A DNA stretch of 64,000 nt from Jonesia quinghaiensis DSM 15701 (GCF_000423205.1 NZ_AUHN01000006.1:248001-312000); one strand, 5' to 3'; counted from the stretch's first letter, positions 34,089-43,809 are shown. The notes: generated from the sequence alone by a model not told the origin. Made by a program: numbers and translations.

Positions 34089-35138
34089 TCACGAGGACCG
34101 CAGCGACGGCAAGATCTTTCTACGCGATGTTGCAGAGGCGGGAGTGTGACGTTTTTTGTTGCGTAGCGTGCCATCTTCGTTGAAGGTGAGCCACAACCCG
34201 GTCTTTTCGCCTGCGTTGAAGGTCCCTTGGTCGAGGATGTTCCCGTTGGCGAAGTAGCGGATCCAGGGGCCTTGTTGTTTGCTTTCCACGAAGCTTCCTT
34301 CTTGAAGAAGGAGGCCTTTGTCGCGAAACCAAATCCACGGCCCGTCGAGTTGGTCATCCACGTAGGAACCGGCAGCTTTCAGTGCGCCGCCTTTAAACCA
34401 GAAAAGCCAAGGGCCTGTGCGTAGCCCATTTTGAACGGCTCCAACACCGGAGCGGTCACCGGCAGCGAACGTTTCGGTGGTCACCGATGCTCCGGCACTC
34501 AGTTCTTGGTTCGCGATGATATTTTCAAGGTGCTGCACGATGCTTGCGACTGCAAACCGGGATGATTCTTGCTGCTCGGTGGGGAGTTGGTGCAGTTCGC
34601 GTACCCGTAATCCGAGGTTAGCGTCGCGTAGTGCTGCAATGAGTTCTGTTGTGGCTAGACGGAACTTAGCCCGGTGTTGCAACGTGAAAGCGTAGGTTTC
34701 CCACGCAATAGTGCTGGGGTCCCGAAGGCAGGTGATGTGCGCTGAGGTGACGCAGGCGTCGAAAAGGTCAGCGGCTTGACCAAGGCGTTCTTCATTGTCG
34801 TCCGCGTTCCAGTACAGGGTTGTTGCATACCGCAGCGCCCGGCGAATGAGGTCGGGGTGGATAACACCGATGCTTTCCCCACTCTCTAAGGCATCGATAA
34901 TTTTTTCGCCACCCCGGCGGCGCAGGGAAGAGCGGGCGACTTCCTCAGCGCGTGTGTGTTGGCCAGATATGCGCAACCATTGCACAAGGTCAGCGACCAT
35001 GAGGGAACGCTGCTCGGGATCGTTGGATAGTTCCCGGTATTGAGCAAGCAGCGCGTTTGCGTATTCGGTGGCTGCCTCAATGTCCTGGGCGACTTCGCGC
35101 AGTGTTGTGGGATCCCACTCAAATGCTGGACGTTCCAT
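34089..35138 (-). CDS. MORN-repeat protein with helical N-terminal domain
   Basis: 349 residues. The first about 215 residues look like TPR-type helices (EYANALLAQYRELSNDPEQR, LGQAADLFDACVTSAH). The C-terminal part has at least five MORN/YwqK-like repeats: GVGAVQNGLRTGPWLFWFKGG, GSYVDDQLDGPWIWF, GSFVESKQQGPWIRYFANG, GTFNAGEKTGLWLTF. These fold as beta hairpins; YwqK proteins are called antitoxins in some databases, but no toxin gene is adjacent. It ends flush against malQ. Confidence 0.75.
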   Translation of the reverse strand: MERPAFEWDPTTLREVAQDIEAATEYANALLAQYRELSNDPEQRSLMVADLVQWLRISGQHTRAEEVARSSLRRRGGEKIIDALESGESIGVIHPDLIRRALRYATTLYWNADDNEERLGQAADLFDACVTSAHITCLRDPSTIAWETYAFTLQHRAKFRLATTELIAALRDANLGLRVRELHQLPTEQQESSRFAVASIVQHLENIIANQELSAGASVTTETFAAGDRSGVGAVQNGLRTGPWLFWFKGGALKAAGSYVDDQLDGPWIWFRDKGLLLQEGSFVESKQQGPWIRYFANGNILDQGTFNAGEKTGLWLTFNEDGTLRNKKRHTPASATSRRKILPSLRSS

Positions 35139-35241
35139 ACCCGCAACGATACCGGTTCACTCAGCACGATGGCGCAGATCGGTGAAGATCTGCGCCACCG
35201 CATTGTGTCATACGGGTAACGATGCCACCTGCTGGTAGCTG

Positions 35242-37794
35242 TTAGACGTCAGCCTGTTGCACGGTCAGTGCCCGGTCAACATCTGCCAGCGACTCCACGA
35301 CGATGCGACGTAACGCAGGTGCAGCATCGGCGTTAGCGTCCAACCATGTACGTGCTGCCGAGGCAAGCTCGGGTGAGGCAATGGAAGTGGGGAACAGCCC
35401 AGTAATGATTTGACTTGCCATGTGGAACGAACGCTCCGACCACAAAGGTGCGAGCGCTTCAAAGTAGCGAGCAACCAATGGTTCTAGCACCGTGGCATCT
35501 GTAACGTGGTTAAAACCAAGTCCAGTCGAGCGGGCAATCGCGTTTGGTGCATCAGCGGAGACCACCAATGAATCAAATGCTGCTGTTTTACCCTCAACCG
35601 TAGGAATCGCTGCGCGCGCCCGTGCCGCTGCCTGAGCACCGGAAGCTGTGTTGTCAGCTGCGAGCGCCTGATCAATGTCGGTGTTGTCTGCTGCCCCCAG
35701 CAGAACAAGTCCTTCAAGGATCTCCCACCTCAGGTCAGTGTCGATCTCTAAACCTTCTAAGGTGACACTGCCGTCGAAGAGTCCGCTCAGTACTTGCTGG
35801 TGCTCTTCGCTGGTGGGTAGGGCTGCAAAGTACTTCACAAACTGGAACTGTGCGTCTGAGCCTGCTGGGGCATTTTGTGCAAGTTCCCACAAGGCCCCTG
35901 AGACGAGGTCTAGTGCCGATGCGCGGCGCTGTGGTGCGACGTACATGCGGGCTGTTGTGAGCAACTGCGCGAGGGTGGTGCGCAGGGTGGTTGATTCGGT
36001 TTCTGACCCAATGTGGTTGATGACTAGGGCGACGTAGTCTGACGCTGGGAACTCTCCGTCACGGGTAGCGTCCCACAGGGCTCCCCACACGATGGAGCGC
36101 GCCAGCGGGTTGGTGATGGAGGACAATTGCTCCGCCGCAACCTGAAGAGACTCGGTATCGAACCGGATCTTTGCGTACGCTAGGTCGTCGTCGTTGAGCA
36201 GGACAAGAGCTGGGCGCTGTTGTCCAACGAGGTCGGTGACATCAGTGTGTTCACCGTCGACGTCCAACTCCACACGGTGGGTGCGTACGAGGTCACCGTT
36301 GTCGTCGTGGTTGTAGAATCCAACAGCCATGCGGTGTGGCCGGATTGTTGGGTATTCTTCGGTGGCGGTCTGCACGATGGTGAAGCGGGTAATGACCCCG
36401 GCGTTGTCAGTGTCGATGATCGGGGTGAGTGTGTTGACGCCCGCCGTTTCGAGCCACAACTGTGACCATGAAGTGAGCTCGCGCCCAGAGGTACGTTCCA
36501 ACTCCACGAGGAGGTCACTGAGTTCAGTGTTTCCCCACGCGTGTTTGCGGAAGTACGCGGATACCCCGGCCATGAATTGTTCAAGCCCAACCCAGGCAAC
36601 GAGTTGCTTGAGAACTGAGCCGCCCTTGGCGTAGGTGATGCCGTCGAAGTTGACGTAGACGTCTTCGAGGTCGTTGATGGCGGCCACAATGGGGTGGGTT
36701 GATGGCAGTTGGTCTTGCCGGTATGCCCAGGTCTTTTCCATGGCGTTGAAGGTGGTCCACGCTTCGTGCCACTCTGTTGCTTCAGCGGTGGCAAGTGTTG
36801 AGGCCCATTCGGCGAATGACTCGTTGAGCCACAGGTCGTTCCACCACTTCATGGTGACTAGGTCACCGAACCACATGTGCGCTAGTTCGTGCAGGATCGT
36901 GACGACGCGACGTTCTTTGATGGCGTCGGTCACCTTGGAGCGGAACACATAGGTTTCGGTGAAGGTGACACACCCAGCGTTTTCCATGGCGCCAGCGTTG
37001 AACTCTGGCACGAAGAGCTGGTCGTACTTTTCGAAGGGGTAGGGCACTCCGAACTGCGCTTCGAAGAATTCAAAGCCTTGGCGGGTTTTTTCGAAGATGT
37101 AGTCAGCATCTAAGTACTGCGACATCGATGCTCGGCTGAACACACCAAGGGGAATGACACGACCGTCAGCTGAGGTCAGTTCCGAGCGTTCCACCACGTA
37201 GGGTCCTGCAACGAGGGCAGTGATGTAACTAGACATGCGCGGGGTGGCAGGGAACTCCCACGTGGCGTTGCCATCTGTACCTGAAACAGGGACCGGGGTA
37301 GGCGTGGGCTGGTTGGACACTACGTGCCAACGTTCCGGTGCAGTTACCGTGAACTGGAATGTCGCTTTGAGATCTGGTTGCTCAAAAACAGTGAACATGC
37401 GACGAGAGTCGGGGACCTCAAACTGTGAGTACAGGTACACCTCGCCATCAACGGGGTCAACAAACCGGTGGAGGCCTTCACCTGTATTCATGTACAGGCA
37501 GTGCGCATCAACGGTGAGAGTGTTGTGTTCTGCAAGATCGGCCAACCGCAAGCGAGAGTCCTCGTACACGTCGGCGGGGTTGAGTGCCACACCGTTGAGT
37601 TCAATGGACTCGATCGACTCAGCGATGAGGTCGATAAATGTTGTTGCTCCTGGTGTTGCTGAGAACACCACAGTGGTGGTGGAACGGAACGTGACATCTG
37701 AGGTTGTCAGGTCCAGGCGCACCGCATAACTGTCGACGTTTACAATCGCTGCGCGCTCTTGTGCTTCACCGCGTGTGAGGTTTTGACCGGGCAA
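35242..37794 (-). CDS. pepN: Aminopeptidase N (M1 family)
   Basis: 850 residues. Zinc metallopeptidase: GAMEN exopeptidase motif (FNAGAMENAG), zinc site HELAHMWFGDLVTMKWWNDLWLNESFAEW (HExxH-x18-E), and the catalytic Tyr region FDGITYAKGG. The C-terminal ERAP1-like helical domain fills the second half. The TTG at 37794 is chosen: AAGGAG lies seven bases upstream, and it yields the usual N-terminus PGQNLTRGEAQERA. An ATG at 37833 is possible. The 299 bases upstream, shared with a divergent gene, hold no clear gene. Confidence 0.95.
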   Translation of the reverse strand: MPGQNLTRGEAQERAAIVNVDSYAVRLDLTTSDVTFRSTTTVVFSATPGATTFIDLIAESIESIELNGVALNPADVYEDSRLRLADLAEHNTLTVDAHCLYMNTGEGLHRFVDPVDGEVYLYSQFEVPDSRRMFTVFEQPDLKATFQFTVTAPERWHVVSNQPTPTPVPVSGTDGNATWEFPATPRMSSYITALVAGPYVVERSELTSADGRVIPLGVFSRASMSQYLDADYIFEKTRQGFEFFEAQFGVPYPFEKYDQLFVPEFNAGAMENAGCVTFTETYVFRSKVTDAIKERRVVTILHELAHMWFGDLVTMKWWNDLWLNESFAEWASTLATAEATEWHEAWTTFNAMEKTWAYRQDQLPSTHPIVAAINDLEDVYVNFDGITYAKGGSVLKQLVAWVGLEQFMAGVSAYFRKHAWGNTELSDLLVELERTSGRELTSWSQLWLETAGVNTLTPIIDTDNAGVITRFTIVQTATEEYPTIRPHRMAVGFYNHDDNGDLVRTHRVELDVDGEHTDVTDLVGQQRPALVLLNDDDLAYAKIRFDTESLQVAAEQLSSITNPLARSIVWGALWDATRDGEFPASDYVALVINHIGSETESTTLRTTLAQLLTTARMYVAPQRRASALDLVSGALWELAQNAPAGSDAQFQFVKYFAALPTSEEHQQVLSGLFDGSVTLEGLEIDTDLRWEILEGLVLLGAADNTDIDQALAADNTASGAQAAARARAAIPTVEGKTAAFDSLVVSADAPNAIARSTGLGFNHVTDATVLEPLVARYFEALAPLWSERSFHMASQIITGLFPTSIASPELASAARTWLDANADAAPALRRIVVESLADVDRALTVQQADV

Positions 37795-38093
37795 GTAAAA
37801 CTCCTTGACTTGTAGACGCACAGGGCACGCCACACCGGTGGGTTGTCAGTGGGCAACCAAGGGGCGTTGGATGGACACCTTGCGCATGCTTCTCAGTGAC
37901 AGCGCTCGCAGCGACATGTGGGCCTGCGGCGCATGATGGGCCCATGGTCAGGGCACCGTTCATCATTCTTTCACGGCTCGTGCAAGCGCTCGACCAGAAC
38001 CCTCACGTACGGTAGAACCGTTGAGAAGAATGTCGCGGGCATAGTGGCACTCGATGCCCGTGGCATGAACCCGCCTGATAAAGGAGTACAGCT

Positions 38094-38732
38094 ATGGTCG
38101 ACACCCGTGAAACAGACCAACGCTCTGCTGAAACTACTGCAACTGCTGATTTTTGGTTTGATCCACTATGCCCGTGGGCGTGGATGACATCACGGTGGAT
38201 GATGGAAGTGGAAAAGGTCCGTGATGTCACTGTGCGATGGCATGTCATGAGCTTGTCGGTCCTGAACGAGGGCCGGGATTTGCCGCAAAACTACCGCGAC
38301 CTCATGGATGATGGGTGGGGTGGAGTGCGTGTCATCATCGCTGCCGCCGCCCGTCACGGCGAGCAGGTCATCAAGCCGTTGTATGACGCGATAGGGACTC
38401 GGTATCACCCTGGGGGCCGCAGCGATCGCCAGCAGGTTTTAACTGAAGCATTGGAAGAGGCTGGACTGGATAGCGACCTCATTGAGGCCTATCACTCAAC
38501 GGCGCATGATGACGCGTTGCGCGCTTCGCACAACGAGGGGATTTCCCTTGTTGGTGAGGACGTTGGGACCCCAGTTGTGGCGGTGAACGGTGTGGCATTT
38601 TTCGGCCCAGTGGTGACTCCTGCGCCTCGTGGTGAAGATGCCGGGCGTTTGTGGGACGGGTGCGTACTCGTCGCTGGGACACCAGGTTTCTTTGAATTGA
38701 AGCGCACTCGTACTCAAGGACCACAATTCTGA
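38094..38732 (+). CDS. DsbA-fold protein, mycothiol-dependent nitroreductase (Rv2466c) family
   Basis: 212 residues. Thioredoxin-like/DsbA family with FWFDPLCPWAWMTSRW (active Cys in CPWA) followed by an all-helical insertion, and GTPVVAVNGVAFFGPVVTPAPRG with the cis-Pro, characteristic of the actinobacterial Rv2466c family. Those proteins use mycothiol as reductant. AAAGGAGTACAGCT precedes the ATG. It is divergent from pepN. Confidence 0.88.
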   Translation: MVDTRETDQRSAETTATADFWFDPLCPWAWMTSRWMMEVEKVRDVTVRWHVMSLSVLNEGRDLPQNYRDLMDDGWGGVRVIIAAAARHGEQVIKPLYDAIGTRYHPGGRSDRQQVLTEALEEAGLDSDLIEAYHSTAHDDALRASHNEGISLVGEDVGTPVVAVNGVAFFGPVVTPAPRGEDAGRLWDGCVLVAGTPGFFELKRTRTQGPQF

Positions 38733-38826
38733 TGCCCATATTCTGGGGACTGCTCACCACTCGTCCATAGAAGCAGCCCGATGCTCGGTAGCGTGGAACA
38801 GTTCACCTCTCGATAAGCAGGATGGT

Positions 38827-39453
38827 ATGTCTCACACACACAACTCTTCACAGCAGACCACGGCCGGTAGCCCGTGGCTGACGACACGGTTCAAACCTCT
38901 TGTTGGAGGTCTCATTGTCGTCGATATTTTGTTGATTGTGCTTGCGGTTGTGTTCGCAGTGAACACTTTTGCGGGAGGGCCTTCGCAGGATCCTCCTGCG
39001 GTCGCTACAACAGAACCTCAAGAAGATCAGGACAACCCTGATGAGAAAGACGAAGATAGCACCGAGAGTGACGAACCTGCAGAAATCGACGTCGAGGCCT
39101 CAGGTGCGAAGAGCTTTGCGTCCCCCAGCGGGAACATCAGCTGTACGGTTTCTGCTCTCGGCGTTGAATGTGGGATAGGCACGCTAGAGAACGCACCTGA
39201 GCCCAACGTAGCAGGATGTGAAGGTTATATCGGATACGTTGCCCAACTCAATGGGACAGGAGTTATCCGGCCGTGTGTTCCTGAAGAAGCATTGCCAGGG
39301 GCAGCAGACTCCTCGGCAAAATTCCTGGAATACGGAGAGAAGTACGGGGTAAATAACTTCACGTGCGTATCAGAGCGCACCGGTATGAAGTGCACGGACG
39401 CAAACACTGGTCGCGGGTTCAATATCGCCCGAGCAGGTATCACCGAGTTCTAA
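38827..39453 (+). CDS. Membrane-anchored extracytoplasmic protein (DUF6636-like)
   Basis: 208 residues. Short cytoplasmic N-terminus, one membrane helix (GGLIVVDILLIVLAVVFAVNTF, about 26-48), an acidic linker of about 40 residues (many Glu and Asp), then a domain with six Cys and the motif FASPSGNISCTVSALGVECGIG, close to the SPSGNI-C signature of DUF6636. The paired Cys probably form disulphides outside the cell. Function unknown. It ends 23 bases before a 44-bp palindrome. Confidence 0.75.
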   Translation: MSHTHNSSQQTTAGSPWLTTRFKPLVGGLIVVDILLIVLAVVFAVNTFAGGPSQDPPAVATTEPQEDQDNPDEKDEDSTESDEPAEIDVEASGAKSFASPSGNISCTVSALGVECGIGTLENAPEPNVAGCEGYIGYVAQLNGTGVIRPCVPEEALPGAADSSAKFLEYGEKYGVNNFTCVSERTGMKCTDANTGRGFNIARAGITEF

Positions 39454-39475
39454 CTGTTCCGTAGTCAGCGTCGTC

Positions 39476-39519
39476 AGCACTGTGGGGGCCAGTCCATATG
39501 GACTGGCCCCCACAGTGCT
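39476..39519. terminator. 44-bp perfect palindrome between convergent genes
   Basis: Reads the same on both strands from AGCACTGTGGGGGCCAGTCC to its complement, centred on CCAT/ATGG. It sits between a plus-strand gene and the minus-strand M13 peptidase and most likely forms a terminator in both transcripts. Confidence 0.75.
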
Positions 39520-39578
39520 GTATGGCCTCACAAGGAAAACACTCACCTCACGGCGCGGTACTCCTTCACGGAAAGGTA

Positions 39579-41576
39579 CTACCAGATACGCACACGATCC
39601 TCAGGGGCGAGGTACAACGCATCGCCTGGTTGGACGTCGAAAGCGGTGTAAAACTCATCGACGTTCGACACAATCTGGTTGCAGCGGAACTCGGCAGGGG
39701 AGTGCGGGTCAGTGGCGAGGCGGGTGACCATCAATTCGTCGTGCATCTTGGTTCGCCATACCTGAGCCCACGAGAAGAAGACTCGCTGTGCGCCGGACAA
39801 ACCATCAATGACGGGAGCGTCATCGAGGCTTCCGCCGAGCGCGAGCGCGTACGCCTTGAGTGCAATGGACAAACCGCCAAGGTCACCGATGTTCTCACCA
39901 ATGGTCAGCGCACCGTTAACCTTGTGCTCCTCGTCCAACTGGCTTGGGGTCAACGCATCGTACTGGGCGATCAACGCACCCGTGCGCTTCTCAAACTCGG
40001 TGCGGTCCTGCTCGGTCCACCACGATTCGAGGCGTCCAGCGCCGTCGTACTTGGAACCCTGGTCATCGAATCCGTGACCGATCTCGTGACCGATGACCGC
40101 GCCGATGCCGCCGAAGTTCGCGGCGTCCTCAGCGTCTGGGTCAAAGAACGGCGGCTGCAGTATCGCTGCCGGGAACACGATCTCATTCATATTGAAATTG
40201 CAATAGGCATTGACCGTTTGTGGAGCCATGAACCATTCGTCGCGGTCAATAGACCTACCGATCTTCTTGAGTTCGCGCAGCGTCTCGACCGCGGATGAAC
40301 GGCGGGAGTTACCAGCCAAATCCTTCGGATCGATAGTGAGGTTTGAATAGTCCTTCCACTTGACTGGGTATCCGATCTTTGTAGTGAAAGCCTCAAGCTT
40401 AGCTAGCGCCTTGACCTTGGTTTCCTCACCCATCCAGTCAAGCGCCGTGATCGACTCGCGGTAAGCCTCAATGAGGTAGCCGACGAGCCGGTCCATCTTT
40501 TCTTTGTGCGATGGTGGGAAGTAACGCGAAACGTACACCTCACCCACGGCCTCACCAAGGGAGCCCTCAACCATCGAGACGCCGCGCTTCCAACGCTCAC
40601 GCACAGCCTTAGCCCCGGAAAGAGTGCGGCCGTAGAAGTCAAAGTTCTCTTCAACGAACTCGTCAGTTAACAACGCTGCACGGCCCGAAATGATGTGGAA
40701 CGTGAACCACAGGTCCCATTCCGCCTGGTCCACTGACGCCCACAGCTCAGCGAAGCCAGTGAAGAAGTCAGGTTCGCGCACCACTAGGGTGTCGAACGAC
40801 CCGACAGGGGCGTTCACTCCAGCCAGCCACGCAGCGAAGTCAAACCCGGGAGCGGAAGCTGCCAACTCGTCGAAAGTCATAGGGTTGTAGGTCAACTCAG
40901 CGTCACGCTCGCGCACCACGTCCCAGTGGTGTGCCGCCAACTTGGTTTCCAACGCCAGAATCCGCTCGGCTGCGGCGGTGGCATCATCCTGCGTGGAACG
41001 GCCCGCGAGCACGAGGGTGCGCGCAACGTGTTTCACGTATGCTTCGCGTACCTCGGCGTACTTGTCTTCGCGATAGTAGGACTCATCGGGGAGGCCCAAA
41101 CCGCTCTGGTAGGCGTACACCACGTATTTCTCGGGGTCTTTCGCGTCGTTGTCCACGTAGAACCCGAATGCGCCAAGCGCTCCCGTGCGCTGCAATTCGC
41201 CGAGCGCCCGTGCGCGCGCACAGGGGTCGGTGAGCCCATCAATGATCTTGAAGTCAGTGTCCAGTGGCCTCGCACCAAGTTCATTGATGCGGTCGGTGTC
41301 CATGAAACTTGCGTAGAGGCCACCAATTTGGCTCTCAACCCCAGAAAGTTCCTCGGTGGGCTTAGCGGCCAACTCCAAGATGATTTCCTTGACATTCGCC
41401 TCCGCCTGATCGTGCAGAGCGCGGAACGCTCCATCGGATGCGCGGTCATCGGGAATGACGTATTCGTCGAGCCAAGTGCCGTTCACGTGACGGAACAGGT
41501 CGTCCTGCGGGCGGACGGAAGAAGAGAAGACAGAAGTGTCGATTCCGGACTTGCCGGACTGTGAAGGTTGCGTCAT
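39579..41576 (-). CDS. pepO: M13-family metalloendopeptidase (PepO/neprilysin type)
   Basis: 665 residues, no signal peptide, so probably cytoplasmic. Zinc site VIGHEIGHGFDDQGSKYD (HExxH), downstream Glu ligand in ENIGDLGGL, substrate-binding NAYCNFNMNEIVFPAAIL (N-A-Y pattern), and the C-terminal CNQIVSNVDEFYTAFDVQPGDALYL with the family Cys and Trp end (VRIW). It cleaves oligopeptides. It is divergent from rpiB, with about 98 bases between the starts. Confidence 0.93.
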   Translation of the reverse strand: MTQPSQSGKSGIDTSVFSSSVRPQDDLFRHVNGTWLDEYVIPDDRASDGAFRALHDQAEANVKEIILELAAKPTEELSGVESQIGGLYASFMDTDRINELGARPLDTDFKIIDGLTDPCARARALGELQRTGALGAFGFYVDNDAKDPEKYVVYAYQSGLGLPDESYYREDKYAEVREAYVKHVARTLVLAGRSTQDDATAAAERILALETKLAAHHWDVVRERDAELTYNPMTFDELAASAPGFDFAAWLAGVNAPVGSFDTLVVREPDFFTGFAELWASVDQAEWDLWFTFHIISGRAALLTDEFVEENFDFYGRTLSGAKAVRERWKRGVSMVEGSLGEAVGEVYVSRYFPPSHKEKMDRLVGYLIEAYRESITALDWMGEETKVKALAKLEAFTTKIGYPVKWKDYSNLTIDPKDLAGNSRRSSAVETLRELKKIGRSIDRDEWFMAPQTVNAYCNFNMNEIVFPAAILQPPFFDPDAEDAANFGGIGAVIGHEIGHGFDDQGSKYDGAGRLESWWTEQDRTEFEKRTGALIAQYDALTPSQLDEEHKVNGALTIGENIGDLGGLSIALKAYALALGGSLDDAPVIDGLSGAQRVFFSWAQVWRTKMHDELMVTRLATDPHSPAEFRCNQIVSNVDEFYTAFDVQPGDALYLAPEDRVRIW

Positions 41577-41674
41577 ATCCCCACACTATTGCACCAAAGA
41601 CAGAGTTGAGACTGCTTTCGCTCAGCGGTGAACACCATACCCACAAAGCGCGCGAGGTAGGGCACAATGGTGGC

Positions 41675-42124
41675 ATGCGAGTACACATTGCTTCAGACCA
41701 CGCCGGATACTCCCTCAAGGCATACTTGGTTGCCTACCTCAGCGAGAAGGGCCACGAAGTAGTGGACCACGGCGCACACGAATACGACGCACTAGATGAC
41801 TACCCATCGTTCTGCTTTGAGGCAGGCGAGGCCGTTGTCGCAGAACCCGGTTCCCTAGGAATCGTGATCGGTGGCTCCGGCAACGGAGAGCAGATCGCCG
41901 CAAACAAGGTGAAGGGCGTGCGTTCAGCGCTTGCCTGGAACCTGGACACGGCCAGGCTGGCCCGCCAGCACAATGACGCGAACGTAATCGCGATCGGTGC
42001 GCGCCAGCACACTGTCGAGGAAGCCGCATCGTTCGTTGAGGCCTACTTGGCTGAACCGTTCTCGCAGAATGAGCGGCACCAGCGCCGCATCGATCAGCTC
42101 GCGCAGTACGAGAACGAGCGCTAA
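41675..42124 (+). CDS. rpiB: Ribose-5-phosphate isomerase B
   Basis: 149 residues, the usual length. Interconverts ribose-5-P and ribulose-5-P. Motifs ASDHAGYSLK, VVDHGAHEYDALDDYP, and the anion-binding loop IVIGGSGNGEQIAANKVKGVR. Actinobacterial RpiB has Glu rather than Cys as base; the segment GSGNGEQ fits that. The ATG at 41675 has a CACAAT -10-like element just upstream, so translation may be leaderless. Confidence 0.94.
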   Translation: MRVHIASDHAGYSLKAYLVAYLSEKGHEVVDHGAHEYDALDDYPSFCFEAGEAVVAEPGSLGIVIGGSGNGEQIAANKVKGVRSALAWNLDTARLARQHNDANVIAIGARQHTVEEAASFVEAYLAEPFSQNERHQRRIDQLAQYENER

Positions 42125-42172
42125 AACGCGCTGAGTCTCCGCCCAGTAGTTCGCACGTCCAAGAAAAGAACC

Positions 42173-43252
42173 ATGCCTGAAGGACACACCGTCCACCGCC
42201 TTGCGCGCACGTTTGATGAACTGTTCCACGGTGAAGCCGTTCAGGTGACGAGCCCGCAGGGCCGGTTTAGCGATGGGGCAGCGCTGCTCAACGGCCGCCC
42301 GCTCCTACGAGCCGAGGCGTTTGGTAAGCAAATGTTCCTTGGGTTCGGCCCGGATTCGGCAGTGCCGTCGCAGGTGTTCGATGAGGACCTGAACTGGTTG
42401 CGGGTCCACCTCGGGCTGTACGGATCGTGGACGTTTGCTTCCGATGGTTCCGTTGGCACGGCCCACGCTATTGGTGCGCCGCGTAAGAGGATAGGGGAGC
42501 AGGAACGTGTGCTGGAAGCGATTGCACCGGCTTCCTCGGGTGACGACTCTTCGGGCTCGGCCACAGGGCAGAACGCGCCGGGGCAAGCCGCCGCCACCGG
42601 TGACTGGATCGTCCCAGAACCGCGCGGCCAGGTGCGCACACGAATCCTTGGCCAGCACGCGGTAGCCGACCTCACCGGCCCAACCGCGTGCGAGGTGCTG
42701 AACTATCCGGAGATGCGCCGCGCCGCCGCCAAACTCGGCCCGGACCCGTTGCGGGCCGATGCCGATCCACAACGGTTTGTCGATCAGGTTCGGCGTAGCC
42801 GGATTGCTGTCGGGCAACAACTCATGAACCAGTCGGTTATCGCTGGTGTGGGCAATATTTACCGGGCCGAAGCCCTCTTTCGCGCCAACGTTGACCCCTA
42901 CCAGCCGGGAAACCTAGTTCCCGAAGAAACCCTCAAAGCGATGTGGGATGACCTCGTTGTCCTCATGGAGTACGGGGTCAAGACCGGAGCGATCGTCACC
43001 ACACAGCCAGAAGACCGGGACAAGGGAATGGACCCGGCCGCATTCGCTGAAGCCGCCACCAAACCGGGAGCCAGAGGGCGCAGGGCCGTCACCCGTCAAA
43101 ACACGGATGACGACCCTGACGCGGTTCCACGCGATCGCTCGTTTTACGTTTACCAACGGCACGGACAACCCTGCAGGATCTGTGGAACCACAGTCTCTAT
43201 CGCCGATATGCAGGCCCGCAAGTTATATTGGTGTGAAAAGTGCCAACTCTAA
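42173..43252 (+). CDS. Fpg/Nei-family DNA glycosylase (Nei-like)
   Basis: 359 residues. After Met removal the N-terminus PEGHTVHRLA provides the catalytic Pro and Glu; the GHT form marks Nei rather than MutM. The helix-two-turn-helix NQSVIAGVGNIYRAEALF and a C-terminal zinc finger CRICGTTVSIADMQ...CEKCQ are intact. An insertion of about 35 residues around 113-147 (Ser/Gly/Ala-rich) and a longer linker before the finger make it larger than usual. It follows rpiB by 48 bases, and its stop overlaps the first gene of the RiPP island by 4 bases (43249-43252). Confidence 0.9.
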   Translation: MPEGHTVHRLARTFDELFHGEAVQVTSPQGRFSDGAALLNGRPLLRAEAFGKQMFLGFGPDSAVPSQVFDEDLNWLRVHLGLYGSWTFASDGSVGTAHAIGAPRKRIGEQERVLEAIAPASSGDDSSGSATGQNAPGQAAATGDWIVPEPRGQVRTRILGQHAVADLTGPTACEVLNYPEMRRAAAKLGPDPLRADADPQRFVDQVRRSRIAVGQQLMNQSVIAGVGNIYRAEALFRANVDPYQPGNLVPEETLKAMWDDLVVLMEYGVKTGAIVTTQPEDRDKGMDPAAFAEAATKPGARGRRAVTRQNTDDDPDAVPRDRSFYVYQRHGQPCRICGTTVSIADMQARKLYWCEKCQL

Positions 43253-43809
43253 ATCTCGACAAACGTCGAAAAAATCAAATGTTCGTACCCTAAGGATCTC
43301 AGGTCGATATGCCTATTCTTGCTCTCAACACGCAAATAGAGATTGACGTAGCTCCAGCAGTAATAGCGCAATTTCTCATTATCGATAGCGGAATGTCGTA
43401 AACTAAAAAGTGCTAACAATTGTGAGGTTGGAAAGCGTCTAGACTCTCGGACAAACTGGAGTATAGCTTCTGTAGAAGGCGACAAAAGATCAGGGAAATA
43501 GTCCGCCAAATCCACGCGGTTTTCAGGATCAAGTTGTTGAAGGCTTTTGTGTGACAACGCGATCGCACGTAAGGAATATGCGAGCAAATCTATACGAGAC
43601 GCAGAGGCGATACACCGAGACTCCTCCCCGGGACTAGAAACCGACACCTCATAGCAGAGTTCACTGAATCGCGAAAGGTTCCTTCGAGTAGAAGTATCGG
43701 CTGTAATAACGAAGCCACTCCGGTCGCCGACCGCCAACGTACGACCTTGGGGAGACCAATAATCTTTCAAACGTTCGATTAATATGTCGGATGAGTGTTC
43801 AGGAACCAT
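43249..43809 (-). CDS. Unknown RiPP-cluster protein (last gene of operon)
   Basis: 186 residues; not recognised. A soluble protein: an N-terminal beta-like part (TLAVGDRSGFVITADTSTRR), then Leu/Ser-rich helices (IDLLAYSLRAIALSHKSLQQL) and an aromatic segment KLRYYCWSYVNLYLRV. No nucleotide, metal or protease motif is visible. Its start lies inside the end of the E1-rhodanese gene (11-base overlap), so it is translationally coupled to the pathway. It could be a partner for substrate or sulfur transfer; there is no direct evidence. Confidence 0.6.
   Translation of the reverse strand: MVPEHSSDILIERLKDYWSPQGRTLAVGDRSGFVITADTSTRRNLSRFSELCYEVSVSSPGEESRCIASASRIDLLAYSLRAIALSHKSLQQLDPENRVDLADYFPDLLSPSTEAILQFVRESRRFPTSQLLALFSLRHSAIDNEKLRYYCWSYVNLYLRVESKNRHIDLRSLGYEHLIFSTFVEI

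Noticed and set aside
34089-35138. Toxin-antitoxin system based on the YwqK label
   Set aside because: No toxin-like gene is adjacent, and the label is a database convention for MORN-repeat proteins.
37795-38093. Open frames in the pepN/nitroreductase intergenic region
   Set aside because: They overlap known promoter space, have no ribosome-binding site and odd composition; only the divergent promoters are expected there.
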